Positions 25,184 through 34,558 are shown, numbered from the stretch's first letter. The stretch: 64,000 bases of DNA from JABSQH01 sp039177505 (GCA_039177505.1 JBCDFR010000014.1:1-64000), one strand, 5' to 3'. Translations and numbers: made by a program. The notes: generated by a model not told the origin, from the sequence alone.

Positions 25184-26772
25184 CCGCTGCGATCGCGCTC
25201 GCCGGCACCGTTCCTCTCGCTCGAATACGGGTGCGGATCGACCGCATGCGTCTCGTGCTGGGGACCGCAGGGCTCGTGGTCATGGTGGGTGCATCTGCGG
25301 CCAGCATCAAGAGCCTCTTCCCCACGCAAGCCGACCTCGATCAAGCAGCGGCCGGCTCGGACAACCCCGCGATCCGCGCGTTCAACGGTCCGGCGCAGGC
25401 ACTCGACACGCTGGGTGGGCAGGTCGCCTTCCAGATCGGTGCCCCGGGGTTCGTCCTCGCCGCCCTCGCCAGCATCCTGCTGACGACCCGACTCACCAGG
25501 CGTGAAGAAGAGTCCGGTCGCCTCGAACTGGTGCGCGCGCTGCCGGTCGGGCGTGGTTCGTCGATGGCCGCAGCCGCAGGTGTCCTCGGTTTGATGAACG
25601 TCGTGATCGGACTCGGCGTTGCGCTGGTGTGCCTCGCCAGTGGACTCCCCGCTGCGGGGTGTTGGGCCTTCGGTCTCGGCTTCACCACCGTCGGCTGGGT
25701 GTTCAGCGCCGTTGCCCTCGTGGCGGCGCAGTTGGCATCGACGTCGAGGGCCGCCAGTGGACTGGCCGGTGTCGTACTGGCCCTGTCGTTCGTGCTGCGG
25801 GCGATCGGCGACATGACCAATGGCGTGTTGTCGTGGTTCTCGCCGATCGGCTGGGCCCAAGCGGCGCGTCCGTGGGCGGGGGAGCGGTGGTGGGTGTTCC
25901 TCCTCCCCATGGCGGCGACGGTGGCACTCGGCGTCATGGCTCGCGCGTTGCTCGTTCGTCGCGATCTCGGCGGCGGTCTGCTGCCGGCGCGCCGGGGTCC
26001 CGCCATCGCGGCGCCACGATTGGCGACACCGCTGGCGCTGGCGGTCCGCCAGCACCGGGCCACGGTGATCGGCTGGAGTGCGGCGTTGGCGCTGTTCGGA
26101 TTCGTGTACGGCGTGATCGTCGACTCGATCGAGGAGTTCGTCAGCGACAACGAGGCAATGACGGAGTTCATGGCCGCAGGTGGTGGTGCGTCGCTGACCG
26201 AGTCGTATCTCGCACAGTCGATCCGTGTGCTGGTCTTGATCGCCAGCGGGTTCACCGCCCAAGCGGTGCTGCGCGCCCGGGGCGAGGAGACCTCCGGTCG
26301 TGCCGAACCGTTGCTGTCGCTGCCGGTCACCCGCCGGTCATGGCTCGGCTCCCACGCCAGCATCGCCGCGATCGGCTCGATCGTGATCACACTCGCAGCC
26401 GCGGCGGCCATGGGTGTCGGGGTGCTGATCGCCACCGGCGACCCCGACCAGGTGGGCGGGCTGTTCGGGGCCTCGTTGGCGTACACGCCGGCGTTGATGA
26501 TCGTGGTCGCGGTCGGGCTGGCGATCAGCGGCTGGCTGCCGCGGGCCGCCGTAGCGACGTGGGCGCTGGTCGCGGGCGCCATGGTCATCGGGATGTTCGG
26601 CCCGGTGCTCAACCTCCCCGACTGGGTGTCGAACCTGTCGCCGTTTGAACACATCGCTCTTGCGCCAGCCGAGTCCACCACGCTCGTCCCGCTCGTGGTG
26701 TTGTCGGTCGTCGCTGTTGTGCTGGCAGTTGCGGGGTTCGTCGGCATCGATCGTCGCGACGTTCCGACCTGA
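25180..26772 (+). CDS. ABC-2 type exporter permease, two-fold repeat
   Basis: A 530-residue membrane protein with about twelve helices in two similar halves, the second beginning near ATPLALAVRQHRATVIGW. The repeated phrases 'TTRLTRREEESGRLELVRALPVGR' and 'LRARGEETSGRAEPLLSLPV' in matching positions show the internal duplication seen in tetronasin/Rv1217c-type permeases. ATG 25180 overlaps the ATPase stop. Together with the preceding ATPase it forms a complete exporter. Confidence 0.88.
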   Translation: MTAAIALAGTVPLARIRVRIDRMRLVLGTAGLVVMVGASAASIKSLFPTQADLDQAAAGSDNPAIRAFNGPAQALDTLGGQVAFQIGAPGFVLAALASILLTTRLTRREEESGRLELVRALPVGRGSSMAAAAGVLGLMNVVIGLGVALVCLASGLPAAGCWAFGLGFTTVGWVFSAVALVAAQLASTSRAASGLAGVVLALSFVLRAIGDMTNGVLSWFSPIGWAQAARPWAGERWWVFLLPMAATVALGVMARALLVRRDLGGGLLPARRGPAIAAPRLATPLALAVRQHRATVIGWSAALALFGFVYGVIVDSIEEFVSDNEAMTEFMAAGGGASLTESYLAQSIRVLVLIASGFTAQAVLRARGEETSGRAEPLLSLPVTRRSWLGSHASIAAIGSIVITLAAAAAMGVGVLIATGDPDQVGGLFGASLAYTPALMIVVAVGLAISGWLPRAAVATWALVAGAMVIGMFGPVLNLPDWVSNLSPFEHIALAPAESTTLVPLVVLSVVAVVLAVAGFVGIDRRDVPT

Positions 26773-26855
26773 CCTGTCATCGTGCCCGGGTCCGTCCGGC
26801 GCCATCCGCCGTACCGCCCTGTGCCAACATCTGGTTCTCACAGAGAGGGGCTCAG

Positions 26856-28187
26856 GTGACCGACGTCGGGGCCGACATCGAAGCGGAACGGGCGGCATGG
26901 CTGGCAGGTGCACCAGCGCGCAGTCCTGAAGTCGAGCAGGCGCGCTTCGCCAGTGGCGTCCCCGACGCAGACGACCTGGAGCTGGCCGACATCAACCCCT
27001 ACAACCCGCACCTGTTCCGGGACGATCGTTGGCACGACCACTTCGCCCGCCTGCGACGTGAGGACCCGGTGCACTTCAACGAGCTGGCGTCGGCCGGCCG
27101 GTACTGGTCGATCACCACCTGGGATGCGATCCGCGAGGCCGAAGCCGACTGGCGGTCGTTCTCCTCTGAACCGAGCATCATGCTCGGCCCACGGATCGGT
27201 GCGCCGCTGCCCAAGGCGATCGATCAGGTCGCGTCGTTCATCTCGATGGACCCGCCCGAACACGAACGTCAGCGAATCACCGTGCGGCGCTCGACGACGC
27301 CGGCGGCGAACAAGCTGGCCGAGCCGCTCATCCGCCAACGGGTCGGCGACGTGCTCGACGGGTTGCCGGTCGGTGACACGTTCAACTGGGTCGAGCGTGT
27401 ATCGGTGGAGCTGACCGGAATGATGCTGGCGACGCTGTTCGGGATCCCGCTGGAAGATCGCGGCAAGCTGCTGCGCTGGTCGGACGTGGCCACCACGATC
27501 CCCGAACCCGGAGGACTGATCGAGTCGACGGCCCAACGGCGGGCCGAGTTCGCCGAAATGCTGGCGTACTTCGACGCGCAGTGGGAGAAGCGCCGAGCCG
27601 AGCCTGGCGACGATCTCGTGTCGATGCTGGTCCACGGTGAGGCAACGCGCGACATGACGCCGTTGGAGCACGTAGGCAACCTGATGCTGCTGATCATCGG
27701 TGGTAACGACACGACCCGGAACACGATGTCGGGCAGCGTGTTCGCGTTCAATGAGTTCCCCGATCAGTTCGATGCGCTGCGCGCCGATCCGTCCCTTGTC
27801 GACAACCTCCCACATGAGATCATCCGGTGGCAGACGCCACTCGCCTACATGCGGCGCACGGCGACCGCCGACTGTGAGTTCCGCGGCCGGCACATCAAAC
27901 AGCACGATCAGGTGCTGCTGTGGTACGTCTCGGCCAACCGCGACGAGACAGTGTTCGCTGATCCCGATCGGTTCGACCTCGGGCGTCGTAACGCCAACCG
28001 TCACCTGTCGTTCGGCACCGGTATCCACTACTGCATGGGTGCTCGGCTGGCCGAGCTGCAGATCAAGGTGCTGTGGGAAGAGATCCTGCGCCGTGACATG
28101 CGTATCGAGCTGCAAGGTGCTCCGACGCGTACGTTCTCGTCGTTCGTCCATGGGTATGTTGACGTGCCGGTGAGCGTCATCCGCTGA
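26856..28187 (+). CDS. Cytochrome P450
   Basis: A 443-residue soluble P450. The oxygen-activating I-helix reads IIGGNDTTRN, the ExxR motif is EIIR, and the heme-binding loop FGTGIHYCMGARLA places the thiolate at Cys393. The N-terminus (DINPYNPHLFRDD) and the FRRTA-like MRRTATAD region resemble actinobacterial CYP families acting on sterol side chains, fatty acids or terpenoids; the substrate cannot be assigned. GTG 26856 follows GAGAGGGG. The following thioesterase gene on the same strand may act in the same acyl-CoA pathway. Confidence 0.93.
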   Translation: MTDVGADIEAERAAWLAGAPARSPEVEQARFASGVPDADDLELADINPYNPHLFRDDRWHDHFARLRREDPVHFNELASAGRYWSITTWDAIREAEADWRSFSSEPSIMLGPRIGAPLPKAIDQVASFISMDPPEHERQRITVRRSTTPAANKLAEPLIRQRVGDVLDGLPVGDTFNWVERVSVELTGMMLATLFGIPLEDRGKLLRWSDVATTIPEPGGLIESTAQRRAEFAEMLAYFDAQWEKRRAEPGDDLVSMLVHGEATRDMTPLEHVGNLMLLIIGGNDTTRNTMSGSVFAFNEFPDQFDALRADPSLVDNLPHEIIRWQTPLAYMRRTATADCEFRGRHIKQHDQVLLWYVSANRDETVFADPDRFDLGRRNANRHLSFGTGIHYCMGARLAELQIKVLWEEILRRDMRIELQGAPTRTFSSFVHGYVDVPVSVIR

Positions 28188-28251
28188 CGCCAGCGGGCTC
28201 CTCAACAACTCGTTTGCCTCCGACCACCGCAGGCGGGCAGCGTTGACCCCG

Positions 28252-29082
28252 ATGGGGGATCTCGCAGCCGACACCGACATCGAGCGCCTGGACGCCGGCC
28301 GGTTTCGTGCCGCGCCGTCGCGCGACTGGGAGATCTGGGGGCCGATGGGCGGCTACATCGCGTCGTTTGCGCTCCGCGCGGTCGGCGCCACCGTCCCCGC
28401 TGGGTTCGTACCCGCTTCGATGTCTGCGCACTACCTCGGCGTCGCTCGCTTCGAGCCGATCGACATTCGCGTGGTCGAGCGGCGTGCCGGTCGGTCGGCA
28501 GGCTCGCACCGGGTAGAGATCGGTCAGGACGGCACACCGATCGTCGACGCGATGGTGTGGAGCGCACCGCCGGGCGACGGGCTCGAACACGACGAAGCGG
28601 TGGCCCCGGTGCTGCCGGGCCCCGACGAGTTGCCCACCATTCGCGAGTTGCTCGGCGCCGACGAGCCATCGCCGTACGCGTTCTGGGAGAACCTCGACGC
28701 CAAACCGACGGCGTTCGAGCAGCCGTGGCCGCCGGATGGGCCGCGACCGGCGAGGTGGCAGGAGTGGTTGCGCTTCCGCCCGACGCCCACGTTCGACGAT
28801 CCGTGGGTCGACGCCATCCGTTCGCTGATTCTGGTCGATCTCCCCGGTTGGCCGTCGGCCAGTCGGCCGCATGCGTGGTCGCAGCCGAAGTTCATCGGAC
28901 CGACGCTCGACGTGAACGTGGTGTTCCACCGGTCGACCGCCGATGAGCCATGGCTCCTGGCCGACGGCGCGGCGCCGGTGTCGACGGGCGGGCTGTTCGG
29001 TTGGAACGCTCGAGTCTGGTCGCCGAGCGGTCAGCTGCACGCCAGCGGCGGCGGCCAGTGCATCTATCGGCGCACGAAGTGA
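28252..29082 (+). CDS. Acyl-CoA thioesterase family protein (double hot-dog)
   Basis: A 276-residue TesB-type protein: first hot-dog starts with DWEIWGPMGGYIASFALRAV and includes SMSAHYLGVARFEPIDIRVV, RRAGRSAGSHRVEIGQDG; the second ends in DEPWLLADGAAPVSTGGLFG and ASGGGQCIYRR. Hydrolysis of acyl-CoA to free acid is expected; chain length is unknown. ATG 28252 is chosen for the clean N-terminus; an in-frame TTG at 28243 has a better-placed AGGCGGG and is possible. It lies 64 bases downstream of the P450 on the same strand. Confidence 0.8.
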   Translation: MGDLAADTDIERLDAGRFRAAPSRDWEIWGPMGGYIASFALRAVGATVPAGFVPASMSAHYLGVARFEPIDIRVVERRAGRSAGSHRVEIGQDGTPIVDAMVWSAPPGDGLEHDEAVAPVLPGPDELPTIRELLGADEPSPYAFWENLDAKPTAFEQPWPPDGPRPARWQEWLRFRPTPTFDDPWVDAIRSLILVDLPGWPSASRPHAWSQPKFIGPTLDVNVVFHRSTADEPWLLADGAAPVSTGGLFGWNARVWSPSGQLHASGGGQCIYRRTK

Positions 29083-29092
29083 GCGCGCCCGC

Positions 29093-29674
29093 CTACATCC
29101 AGGCTGGTCGGTCTTGCTCGAAGTTGTCGATGTGGGTCTCGTGGCGCATCGTGAGGCCGATGTCGTCGAGTCCGTGCAGGAAGCGATGTTGGATCGCAGC
29201 ATCGAGTTGAAATGACGCGTCGACCGTTGCCTCGGGTACCTCGACCACCAATCGCTCGAGGTCGATGAGCATCTCGGCTTGCGGGTTTCGCTCGATCCCA
29301 TCCCAGATGAGTTCGACGGCGAACTCGTCGAGGCGCACCGGCACGAGCCCGTTCTTCGTGCAGTTGTTGAAGAAGATGTCGGAGAAACTGGGTGCGATGA
29401 CGGCTTCGAAGCCGTACTGCATGATCGCCCACACGGCGTGTTCGCGTGACGAACCGACGCCGAAGGCCGGGCCCGCCACGAGGATGTTGGCGCCCGAGTA
29501 CTGCTCTTGATTGAGCACGAAGTCGCGATCGTCGCGCCAGGTCGAGAACAGTCCCTTTTCGAACCCGGTGCGCTCGACCCGCTTGAGCCAGTGCGCCGGG
29601 ATGATCTGATCGGTGTCGACATCGGAGCGCCGCAGCGGCACCCCGGTTCCGGTGATGACGTTCACGGCTTTCAT
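29093..29674 (-). CDS. leuD: 3-isopropylmalate dehydratase small subunit
   Basis: A 193-residue swivelling subunit of the aconitase-like isomerase that converts 2-isopropylmalate to 3-isopropylmalate, and citramalate to methylmalate in the CimA route. It shows VDTDQIIPAHWLKRV, the AGPAFGVGSSREHAVWAI substrate loop and IFFNNCTKNGLVPV. ATG 29674 overlaps the leuC stop (ATGA), so subunits are made in coupled fashion. It is convergent with the thioesterase gene, with 10 bases between stops. Confidence 0.95.
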   Translation of the reverse strand: MKAVNVITGTGVPLRRSDVDTDQIIPAHWLKRVERTGFEKGLFSTWRDDRDFVLNQEQYSGANILVAGPAFGVGSSREHAVWAIMQYGFEAVIAPSFSDIFFNNCTKNGLVPVRLDEFAVELIWDGIERNPQAEMLIDLERLVVEVPEATVDASFQLDAAIQHRFLHGLDDIGLTMRHETHIDNFEQDRPAWM

Positions 29675-31092
29675 GATGCGGCCCCACCTTCGTCGGTCGG
29701 GAGATCGTCGGGCGTGGACAAGGTGCCGGCGACCGCCGTTGCTGCGGCCACTGCCGGCGACACGAGGTGGGTGCGACCACCGCGGCCTTGGCGGCCCTCG
29801 AAGTTGCGATTGGACGTGCTCGCCGCCCGCTCGCCCGGTTCGAGTTTGTCGGGGTTCATCGCCAGACACATCGAGCATCCGGGCTCGCGCCAGTCGACGC
29901 CGGCGGCGATGAACACATCGTGGAGGCCTTCGTCGATGGCCTGCGCCTTCACCGCATGGCTTCCGGGAACGACCAGCGCGCGTGCGACGGTGACGGTGCG
30001 TCCGCGCAACACCTCTGCTGCGGCGCGCAGGTCCTCGATGCGGCTGTTGGTGCACGAGCCGATGAACACGGTGTCGATGGTGACCTCGCGCAACGGCCGG
30101 CCCGGTTCGAGCTCCATGTACTCCAGCGCCCGGCGCGCCGCATCTTGGGCTGCTGGCGTGTCGAACGAGTCGGGATGTGGCACGTCGTGGTGAATGGGGA
30201 GCACCTGACCCGGGTTGGTGCCCCACGTGACGTGATGCGTGATCGAGGCGGCATCGATGACGATCTCGGCGTCGAACACGGCGTCGTCGTCGCTGTACAA
30301 CGTGCGCCAGTGGTCGACCGCGGCGTCCCAGTGTTCGCCCGTCGGAGCGTTGGGCCGAGCGTGCAGGTACTCGAAGGTGGTGTCGTCGGGTGCGATCAAT
30401 CCCGCTTTGGCGCCTGCTTCGATCGACATGTTGCAGACCGTCATGCGGCCTTCCATCGACAACGAGCGGATCGCTGATCCGCGGTACTCGATGACATGGC
30501 CGATGCCGCCGGTGGTGCCGAGCTCGCCGAGGATCGCCAGGATCACGTCCTTGGCCGTCACGCCGGGCCGCAACTCGCCGTCGACGGTGACCGACATCCA
30601 TTTCGGACGTTGTTGGGGGAGGGTCTGGGTGGCGAGGACGTGTTCGACCTCGCTGGTGCCGATCCCGAATGCGAGCGCCCCGAAAGCACCGTGAGTTGCG
30701 GTGTGGGAGTCGCCGCACACGATGGTCATGCCCGGCAGCGTGCGACCTTGCTCGGGGCCGATCACGTGCACGATGCCCTGCCCGGGGTGGCCCATCGGGA
30801 AGTGCTCGATGCCGTGGGCCTCGACGTTCTCGCGCAGCGTGTCGACCTGCTTGGCCGACACCTCGTCGGCGATCGGCTCGTGGATCCGCTCGGTGGGGAC
30901 GTTGTGGTCCTCGGTGGCCATGGTGAGGTCGGGCCGACGCACGGAGCGGCCACTGATGCGCAGGCCTTCGAAGGCCTGCGGACTGGTCACCTCGTGGACG
31001 AGGTGGAGGTCGATGTACAGCAGGTCGGGTTCACCAGGTGCGGAGTGCACCACATGGCTGTTCCAGATCTTCTCGGCGAGCGTTTGGCCCAC
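29671..31092 (-). CDS. leuC: 3-isopropylmalate dehydratase large subunit
   Basis: A 473-residue [4Fe-4S] aconitase-family subunit. Cluster cysteines lie in IGSCTNSR and in the pair EPGCSMCLAMN; the HHHVTWGTNPGQ-like region (ASITHHVTWGTNPGQV) and VCGDSHTATHGAFGALAFG are conserved. GTG 31092 is the start: it begins MGQTLAEKIWNSHVV, and GGGAGG lies upstream. An ATG two bases earlier is in the wrong frame. Divergent from an IclR gene over a 57-base spacer that holds a perfect palindrome. Confidence 0.95.
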   Translation of the reverse strand: MGQTLAEKIWNSHVVHSAPGEPDLLYIDLHLVHEVTSPQAFEGLRISGRSVRRPDLTMATEDHNVPTERIHEPIADEVSAKQVDTLRENVEAHGIEHFPMGHPGQGIVHVIGPEQGRTLPGMTIVCGDSHTATHGAFGALAFGIGTSEVEHVLATQTLPQQRPKWMSVTVDGELRPGVTAKDVILAILGELGTTGGIGHVIEYRGSAIRSLSMEGRMTVCNMSIEAGAKAGLIAPDDTTFEYLHARPNAPTGEHWDAAVDHWRTLYSDDDAVFDAEIVIDAASITHHVTWGTNPGQVLPIHHDVPHPDSFDTPAAQDAARRALEYMELEPGRPLREVTIDTVFIGSCTNSRIEDLRAAAEVLRGRTVTVARALVVPGSHAVKAQAIDEGLHDVFIAAGVDWREPGCSMCLAMNPDKLEPGERAASTSNRNFEGRQGRGGRTHLVSPAVAAATAVAGTLSTPDDLPTDEGGAAS

Positions 31093-31116
31093 ATGACCTC
31101 CCGGGAGATGGCGTCG

Positions 31117-31137
31117 CTATCCCATGATGTGGGATAG
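31117..31137. promoter_or_regulatory. Perfect palindrome between leuCD and iclR-type gene
   Basis: CTATCCCA-TGATG-TGGGATAG, 8-bp perfect arms with a five-base centre, in the only 57 bases between two divergent starts. Its right arm overlaps TAGACT (31135-31140), a likely -10 box ending nine bases before the regulator's ATG. Best read as the binding site of the adjacent IclR protein, controlling both leuCD and itself. Confidence 0.7.
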
Positions 31138-31149
31138 ACTTCTTGCAAT

Positions 31150-31800
31150 ATGGACAGCGTATCGGAGGTCGGAGTGCTCGACAAGGCGGTCGCCGTGCTC
31201 GATGCGGTCGCCACCGAGCCGGCGACACTGTCTGCGTTGTGCGTCTCGACCGGGCTGCCCCGGGCCACCGCGCATCGCCTCGCCGCCGCCCTCGAGGCGC
31301 ATGGTTTGCTGCGTCGCGACGGGCTCGGGCGCTACGACCTCGGCTCGCATCTCGACTCCCTCGGCCGGGCCGCTGCGGGCCGATTCCCGTTGGCTGACCT
31401 AGCAGCCGCGCCGATGGCGGCGCTGCGCGACGACACCGGTGAAGGCGTGCAGCTGTTCGTTCGTCAGGGCGACCGTCGGCGTTGTGTGCGCTCGCTCGAA
31501 TCGACACACGGACTGCGCTGGATTCTTCCCGAGGGGACGGTCCTGCCGCTCGATCGCGGATCCGCCGGTCGAGTCCTCGCCGGCGAACGGACGCTCGACG
31601 GGTGGATCGAGAGCGTCGGCGAGCGCGAGCCCGGCGTGGCGTCGGTCAGCGCACCAATCCTCAACGGCGGCGACGAGGTCGTTGCGGCGTTGTCGGTGAG
31701 CGGCCCGATCGACCGTCTGTCGACGTCACCAGGTCAACGCTTCGGCCGCGCCGTGGTCGATGCGGCGAGTGCGATCGGCGCCTCGTTGCCGAACGGCTGA
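31150..31800 (+). CDS. IclR-family regulator (LtbR/NdgR-like)
   Basis: A 216-residue regulator: N-terminal winged helix (LDKAVAVLDAVATEPATLSA, LPRATAHRLAAALEAHGLLR) and a C-terminal IclR effector domain (GEGVQLFVRQGDRRRCVRSL, DRGSAGRVLAGE, GVASVSAPILNGGDEVVAAL). Position divergent from leuCD is the arrangement of LtbR in Corynebacterium and NdgR in Streptomyces, which control leucine biosynthesis genes. That function is inferred from context. A -10-like TAGACT lies so close that the mRNA may be leaderless. Confidence 0.88.
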   Translation: MDSVSEVGVLDKAVAVLDAVATEPATLSALCVSTGLPRATAHRLAAALEAHGLLRRDGLGRYDLGSHLDSLGRAAAGRFPLADLAAAPMAALRDDTGEGVQLFVRQGDRRRCVRSLESTHGLRWILPEGTVLPLDRGSAGRVLAGERTLDGWIESVGEREPGVASVSAPILNGGDEVVAALSVSGPIDRLSTSPGQRFGRAVVDAASAIGASLPNG

Positions 31801-31819
31801 GATGCTCGATCCGAGCATC
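31801..31819. promoter_or_regulatory. Perfect palindrome upstream of nadA
   Basis: GATGCTCG-ATC-CGAGCATC directly follows the regulator stop codon. A TACGCT -10 candidate lies at 31840-31845, placing the palindrome just over the -35 position. It may be the operator of an NAD-pool repressor or, less likely given the absence of a T-tract, a terminator hairpin for the upstream gene. Confidence 0.5.
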
Positions 31820-31851
31820 GCTCACCGGTGACCATCCCGTACGCTGACACC

Positions 31852-32865
31852 GTGACCGTGACACCGACCGATGCGGTGAGCGAGACCGGCGTCGAGTTGC
31901 TGCCGACCGATTGGCGCGAACAGGTACTCGAGCTGGCCCGTGCGCGCGACGCCGTGATCCTCGCCCACAACTATCAGGTTCCCGAGATCCAAGACATCGC
32001 CCACCACACCGGTGACTCGCTCGGATTGTCCCGGGTCGCGGCGCAGGTCGAGGCGTCGACGATCGTGTTCTGCGGGGTGCACTTCATGGCTGAGTCGGCC
32101 AAGATCCTCAGCCCGGACAAGACCGTGTTGATCCCCGATGCCGCTGCCGGTTGCAGCCTCGCCGAGACGATCACCGCCGACCAGTTGCGAGCCTGGAAGG
32201 CCGAGCACCCAGGAGCGGTCGTCGTGAGTTACGTCAACACCACGGCGGCGGTGAAGGCGGAGACCGACATCTGTTGCACATCGTCGAATGCCGTCGAGGT
32301 CGTCGATTCGATTCCCGCCGACACCGAGGTGTTGTTCTGCCCCGATCAGTTCCTCGGCGCCCACGTCCAGCGGATCACGGGCCGCGAGAACATGCACATC
32401 TGGATGGGTGAATGCCATGTCCATGCGGGAATCAACGGCGCCGATCTGCGCGATCGCGTGGAAGCCGAACCGGACGCCGAGCTGTTCATCCATCCCGAGT
32501 GTGGGTGCGCGACCAGTGCGCTCTATCTCGTCGGCGCCGGCGTCGTGCCCGACACGCAGACCAAGATCCTGTCGACTGGTGGGATGATCGACGCCGCTCG
32601 GGAGACCACTGCCGAGCGTGTCTTGGTGGCGACCGAGACCGGCATGTTGCACCAACTCGAGCAGGTCAATCCGAACACGTCGTTCGAGCCGGTCAACCGG
32701 GCTGCGGTGTGCAAGTACATGAAGATGATCACGCCTGCGAAGTTGCTGCGCTCGCTGCGCAAAGGCGTTGACGAGGTCACCGTGCCCGACGACATCGCAA
32801 CGGCGGCGCGTGCATCGGTCGAGCGGATGATCGAACTCGGTACCCCGTCGGCCACTGCAGAGTGA
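31852..32865 (+). CDS. nadA: Quinolinate synthase
   Basis: Condenses iminoaspartate with dihydroxyacetone phosphate to quinolinate, using a [4Fe-4S] cluster. Visible: AVILAHNYQVPEIQDIAHHT, IVFCGVHFMAESAKIL (first cluster Cys), YVNTTAAVKAETDICCTSSN, HPECGCATSAL (second) and VNRAAVCKYMKMITP (third region). About 337 residues from GTG 31852, preferred because TACGCT ends six bases upstream, fitting a leaderless transcript. GTG 31828 would add eight non-conserved residues. First gene of a nadA-nadB-DUF3179-nadC cluster. Confidence 0.94.
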   Translation: MTVTPTDAVSETGVELLPTDWREQVLELARARDAVILAHNYQVPEIQDIAHHTGDSLGLSRVAAQVEASTIVFCGVHFMAESAKILSPDKTVLIPDAAAGCSLAETITADQLRAWKAEHPGAVVVSYVNTTAAVKAETDICCTSSNAVEVVDSIPADTEVLFCPDQFLGAHVQRITGRENMHIWMGECHVHAGINGADLRDRVEAEPDAELFIHPECGCATSALYLVGAGVVPDTQTKILSTGGMIDAARETTAERVLVATETGMLHQLEQVNPNTSFEPVNRAAVCKYMKMITPAKLLRSLRKGVDEVTVPDDIATAARASVERMIELGTPSATAE

Positions 32866-32887
32866 CCGGCGTCGACGCGCCGCATCG

Positions 32888-34558
32888 ATGATCCTTCCGC
32901 AACGATTGACGGCTCCGGCTCCTACCTGGAGCGACGACGTCGACGTTGTCGTGCTCGGTTCGGGCGCGGCCGGGCTCTCGGCTGCGCTGGCTGCGCGTCC
33001 GGTGCGGCGGGTACTCATCGTGACCAAAGACGTGTTGGCAGCCGGATCGACACAGTGGGCACAGGGCGGGCTCGCCGCTGTGCTCCACCCGACCGACACG
33101 ATCGACGATCACGTGGCCGACACGATCGCGGCGGGTGCTGGCCTGTGCGACGAAGCCGCGGTTCGCGAGCTGGTGGCCGACGCACCGACGTCGATCCGCT
33201 ACCTGATGCGGCTCGGCGCGGCCTTCGATCCGCCAGCAGCGGGAGCTACCGGCATTGCCCTGACCCGCGAGGGTGGGCACAGCCACCGCCGCATCGTGCA
33301 CTCGGGCGGCGATCGGTCCGGAGCCGAGGTGCAGCGCACACTCGACGAGGGCGCCCTCGGCGCAGGTGTCGAAGTGATGAGCCATGCGTTCGCCCTCGAC
33401 CTCCTATGCGGAACAGCGCCCGACGGCGTGCGGCAGGCCGCTGGCGTGGTGATCGGGCGCCTCGACGAGGCGGGGCAGGTCGAGTCGGTCGGGACGATCA
33501 CGGCGCGCGCCGTGGTTCTGGCATCAGGCGGATACGGGCAGGTGTATGCCTCGACATCGAATCCGCCGGCTGTGACCGGCGACGGTCTGGCGATGGCATT
33601 GCGCGCTGGCCTCCCGGCGCGTGACCTCGAGTTCATCCAGTTCCACCCGACGGTGTTGTGGCGCGGCCCCGATGCTCGCGGACAGCAGGCGCTCGTATCC
33701 GAGGCGGTGCGTGGCGAGGGAGCGATCCTGTATGACGGAGCCGGCGAGCGCGTGATGGCAGGGGTGCACGACCAAGAGGACCTGGCGCCGCGCGACGTCG
33801 TTGCGGCGGCGATCTCGCAGCGTATGGCCGAGGCGCCGGGCGGTGTCGACGACCACGTGTTCCTCGACGCCACGCGTATGGGCGCACGGTTCCACGACCG
33901 GTTCCCGGCGATCACCGAAGCCTGTCAGGAGATCGGGCTCGACCCTGCGGTCGATCGCATTCCGGTGGCACCAGCGGCGCACTACGCGTGCGGTGGAGTC
34001 CGTGCCGACCTGTCGGGACGCACCTCCCTTGCCGGCTGTTACGCGGTTGGCGAAGTATCGGCTACCGGAGTACACGGAGCGAATCGATTGGCCTCCAACA
34101 GCCTCACCGAGTCGGTCGTCGCTGGAACTCGCGTCGGCCGCGACCTTGCCTGGGAGCTACCAGATCGAATCGCCCCTGATCCCGACCTACCGGCCGAGCA
34201 GGCGCCGCTGCTCGATCCGGCACGGACCCGGGAGGTCCGTGCAGTGATGTCTCGACACGTCGGCGTGCTCCGCAGCGCCCACTCCCTGGCCGCCGCCAGC
34301 GGAGCGCTGGGTGTGCTGGCCCAAGCGCTCTCGCGCGACGACGCTGCCGCCGAGCCCTCTCGACGTACGTGGGAGGGCACCAACCTGTTGACCGTCGCGA
34401 CAGCGGTCGTCACCGCCGCGCTCGCCCGCACCGAGAGTCGGGGGTGTCACCGACGTACGGACCACCCGTTGCCATCAGATGAATGGAGACGTCATCTCGA
34501 TGTGTTTCTAGACGCAGTGGGAGGAATCGACGTGCACTCCAGTGGCCCGGTCCGCTGA
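32888..34558 (+). CDS. nadB: L-aspartate oxidase
   Basis: FAD flavoprotein of 556 residues that oxidises L-aspartate to iminoaspartate for quinolinate synthase. The dinucleotide fold VVVLGSGAAGLSAALAA, the substrate region STQWAQGGLAAVL, TREGGHSHRRIVHSGGDRSG, the ASGGYGQVYASTSNP segment and HYACGGVRADLSGRTSLAGCY with VHGANRLASNSL are typical. A helical C-terminal domain follows. ATG 32888 is 22 bases after nadA. The TGA shares its A with the ATG of the next gene. Confidence 0.94.
   Translation: MILPQRLTAPAPTWSDDVDVVVLGSGAAGLSAALAARPVRRVLIVTKDVLAAGSTQWAQGGLAAVLHPTDTIDDHVADTIAAGAGLCDEAAVRELVADAPTSIRYLMRLGAAFDPPAAGATGIALTREGGHSHRRIVHSGGDRSGAEVQRTLDEGALGAGVEVMSHAFALDLLCGTAPDGVRQAAGVVIGRLDEAGQVESVGTITARAVVLASGGYGQVYASTSNPPAVTGDGLAMALRAGLPARDLEFIQFHPTVLWRGPDARGQQALVSEAVRGEGAILYDGAGERVMAGVHDQEDLAPRDVVAAAISQRMAEAPGGVDDHVFLDATRMGARFHDRFPAITEACQEIGLDPAVDRIPVAPAAHYACGGVRADLSGRTSLAGCYAVGEVSATGVHGANRLASNSLTESVVAGTRVGRDLAWELPDRIAPDPDLPAEQAPLLDPARTREVRAVMSRHVGVLRSAHSLAAASGALGVLAQALSRDDAAAEPSRRTWEGTNLLTVATAVVTAALARTESRGCHRRTDHPLPSDEWRRHLDVFLDAVGGIDVHSSGPVR

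Noticed and set aside
31092..31094. ATG as leuC start
   Set aside because: It is out of frame with the LeuC protein; the GTG two bases further in begins MGQTLAEKIW.
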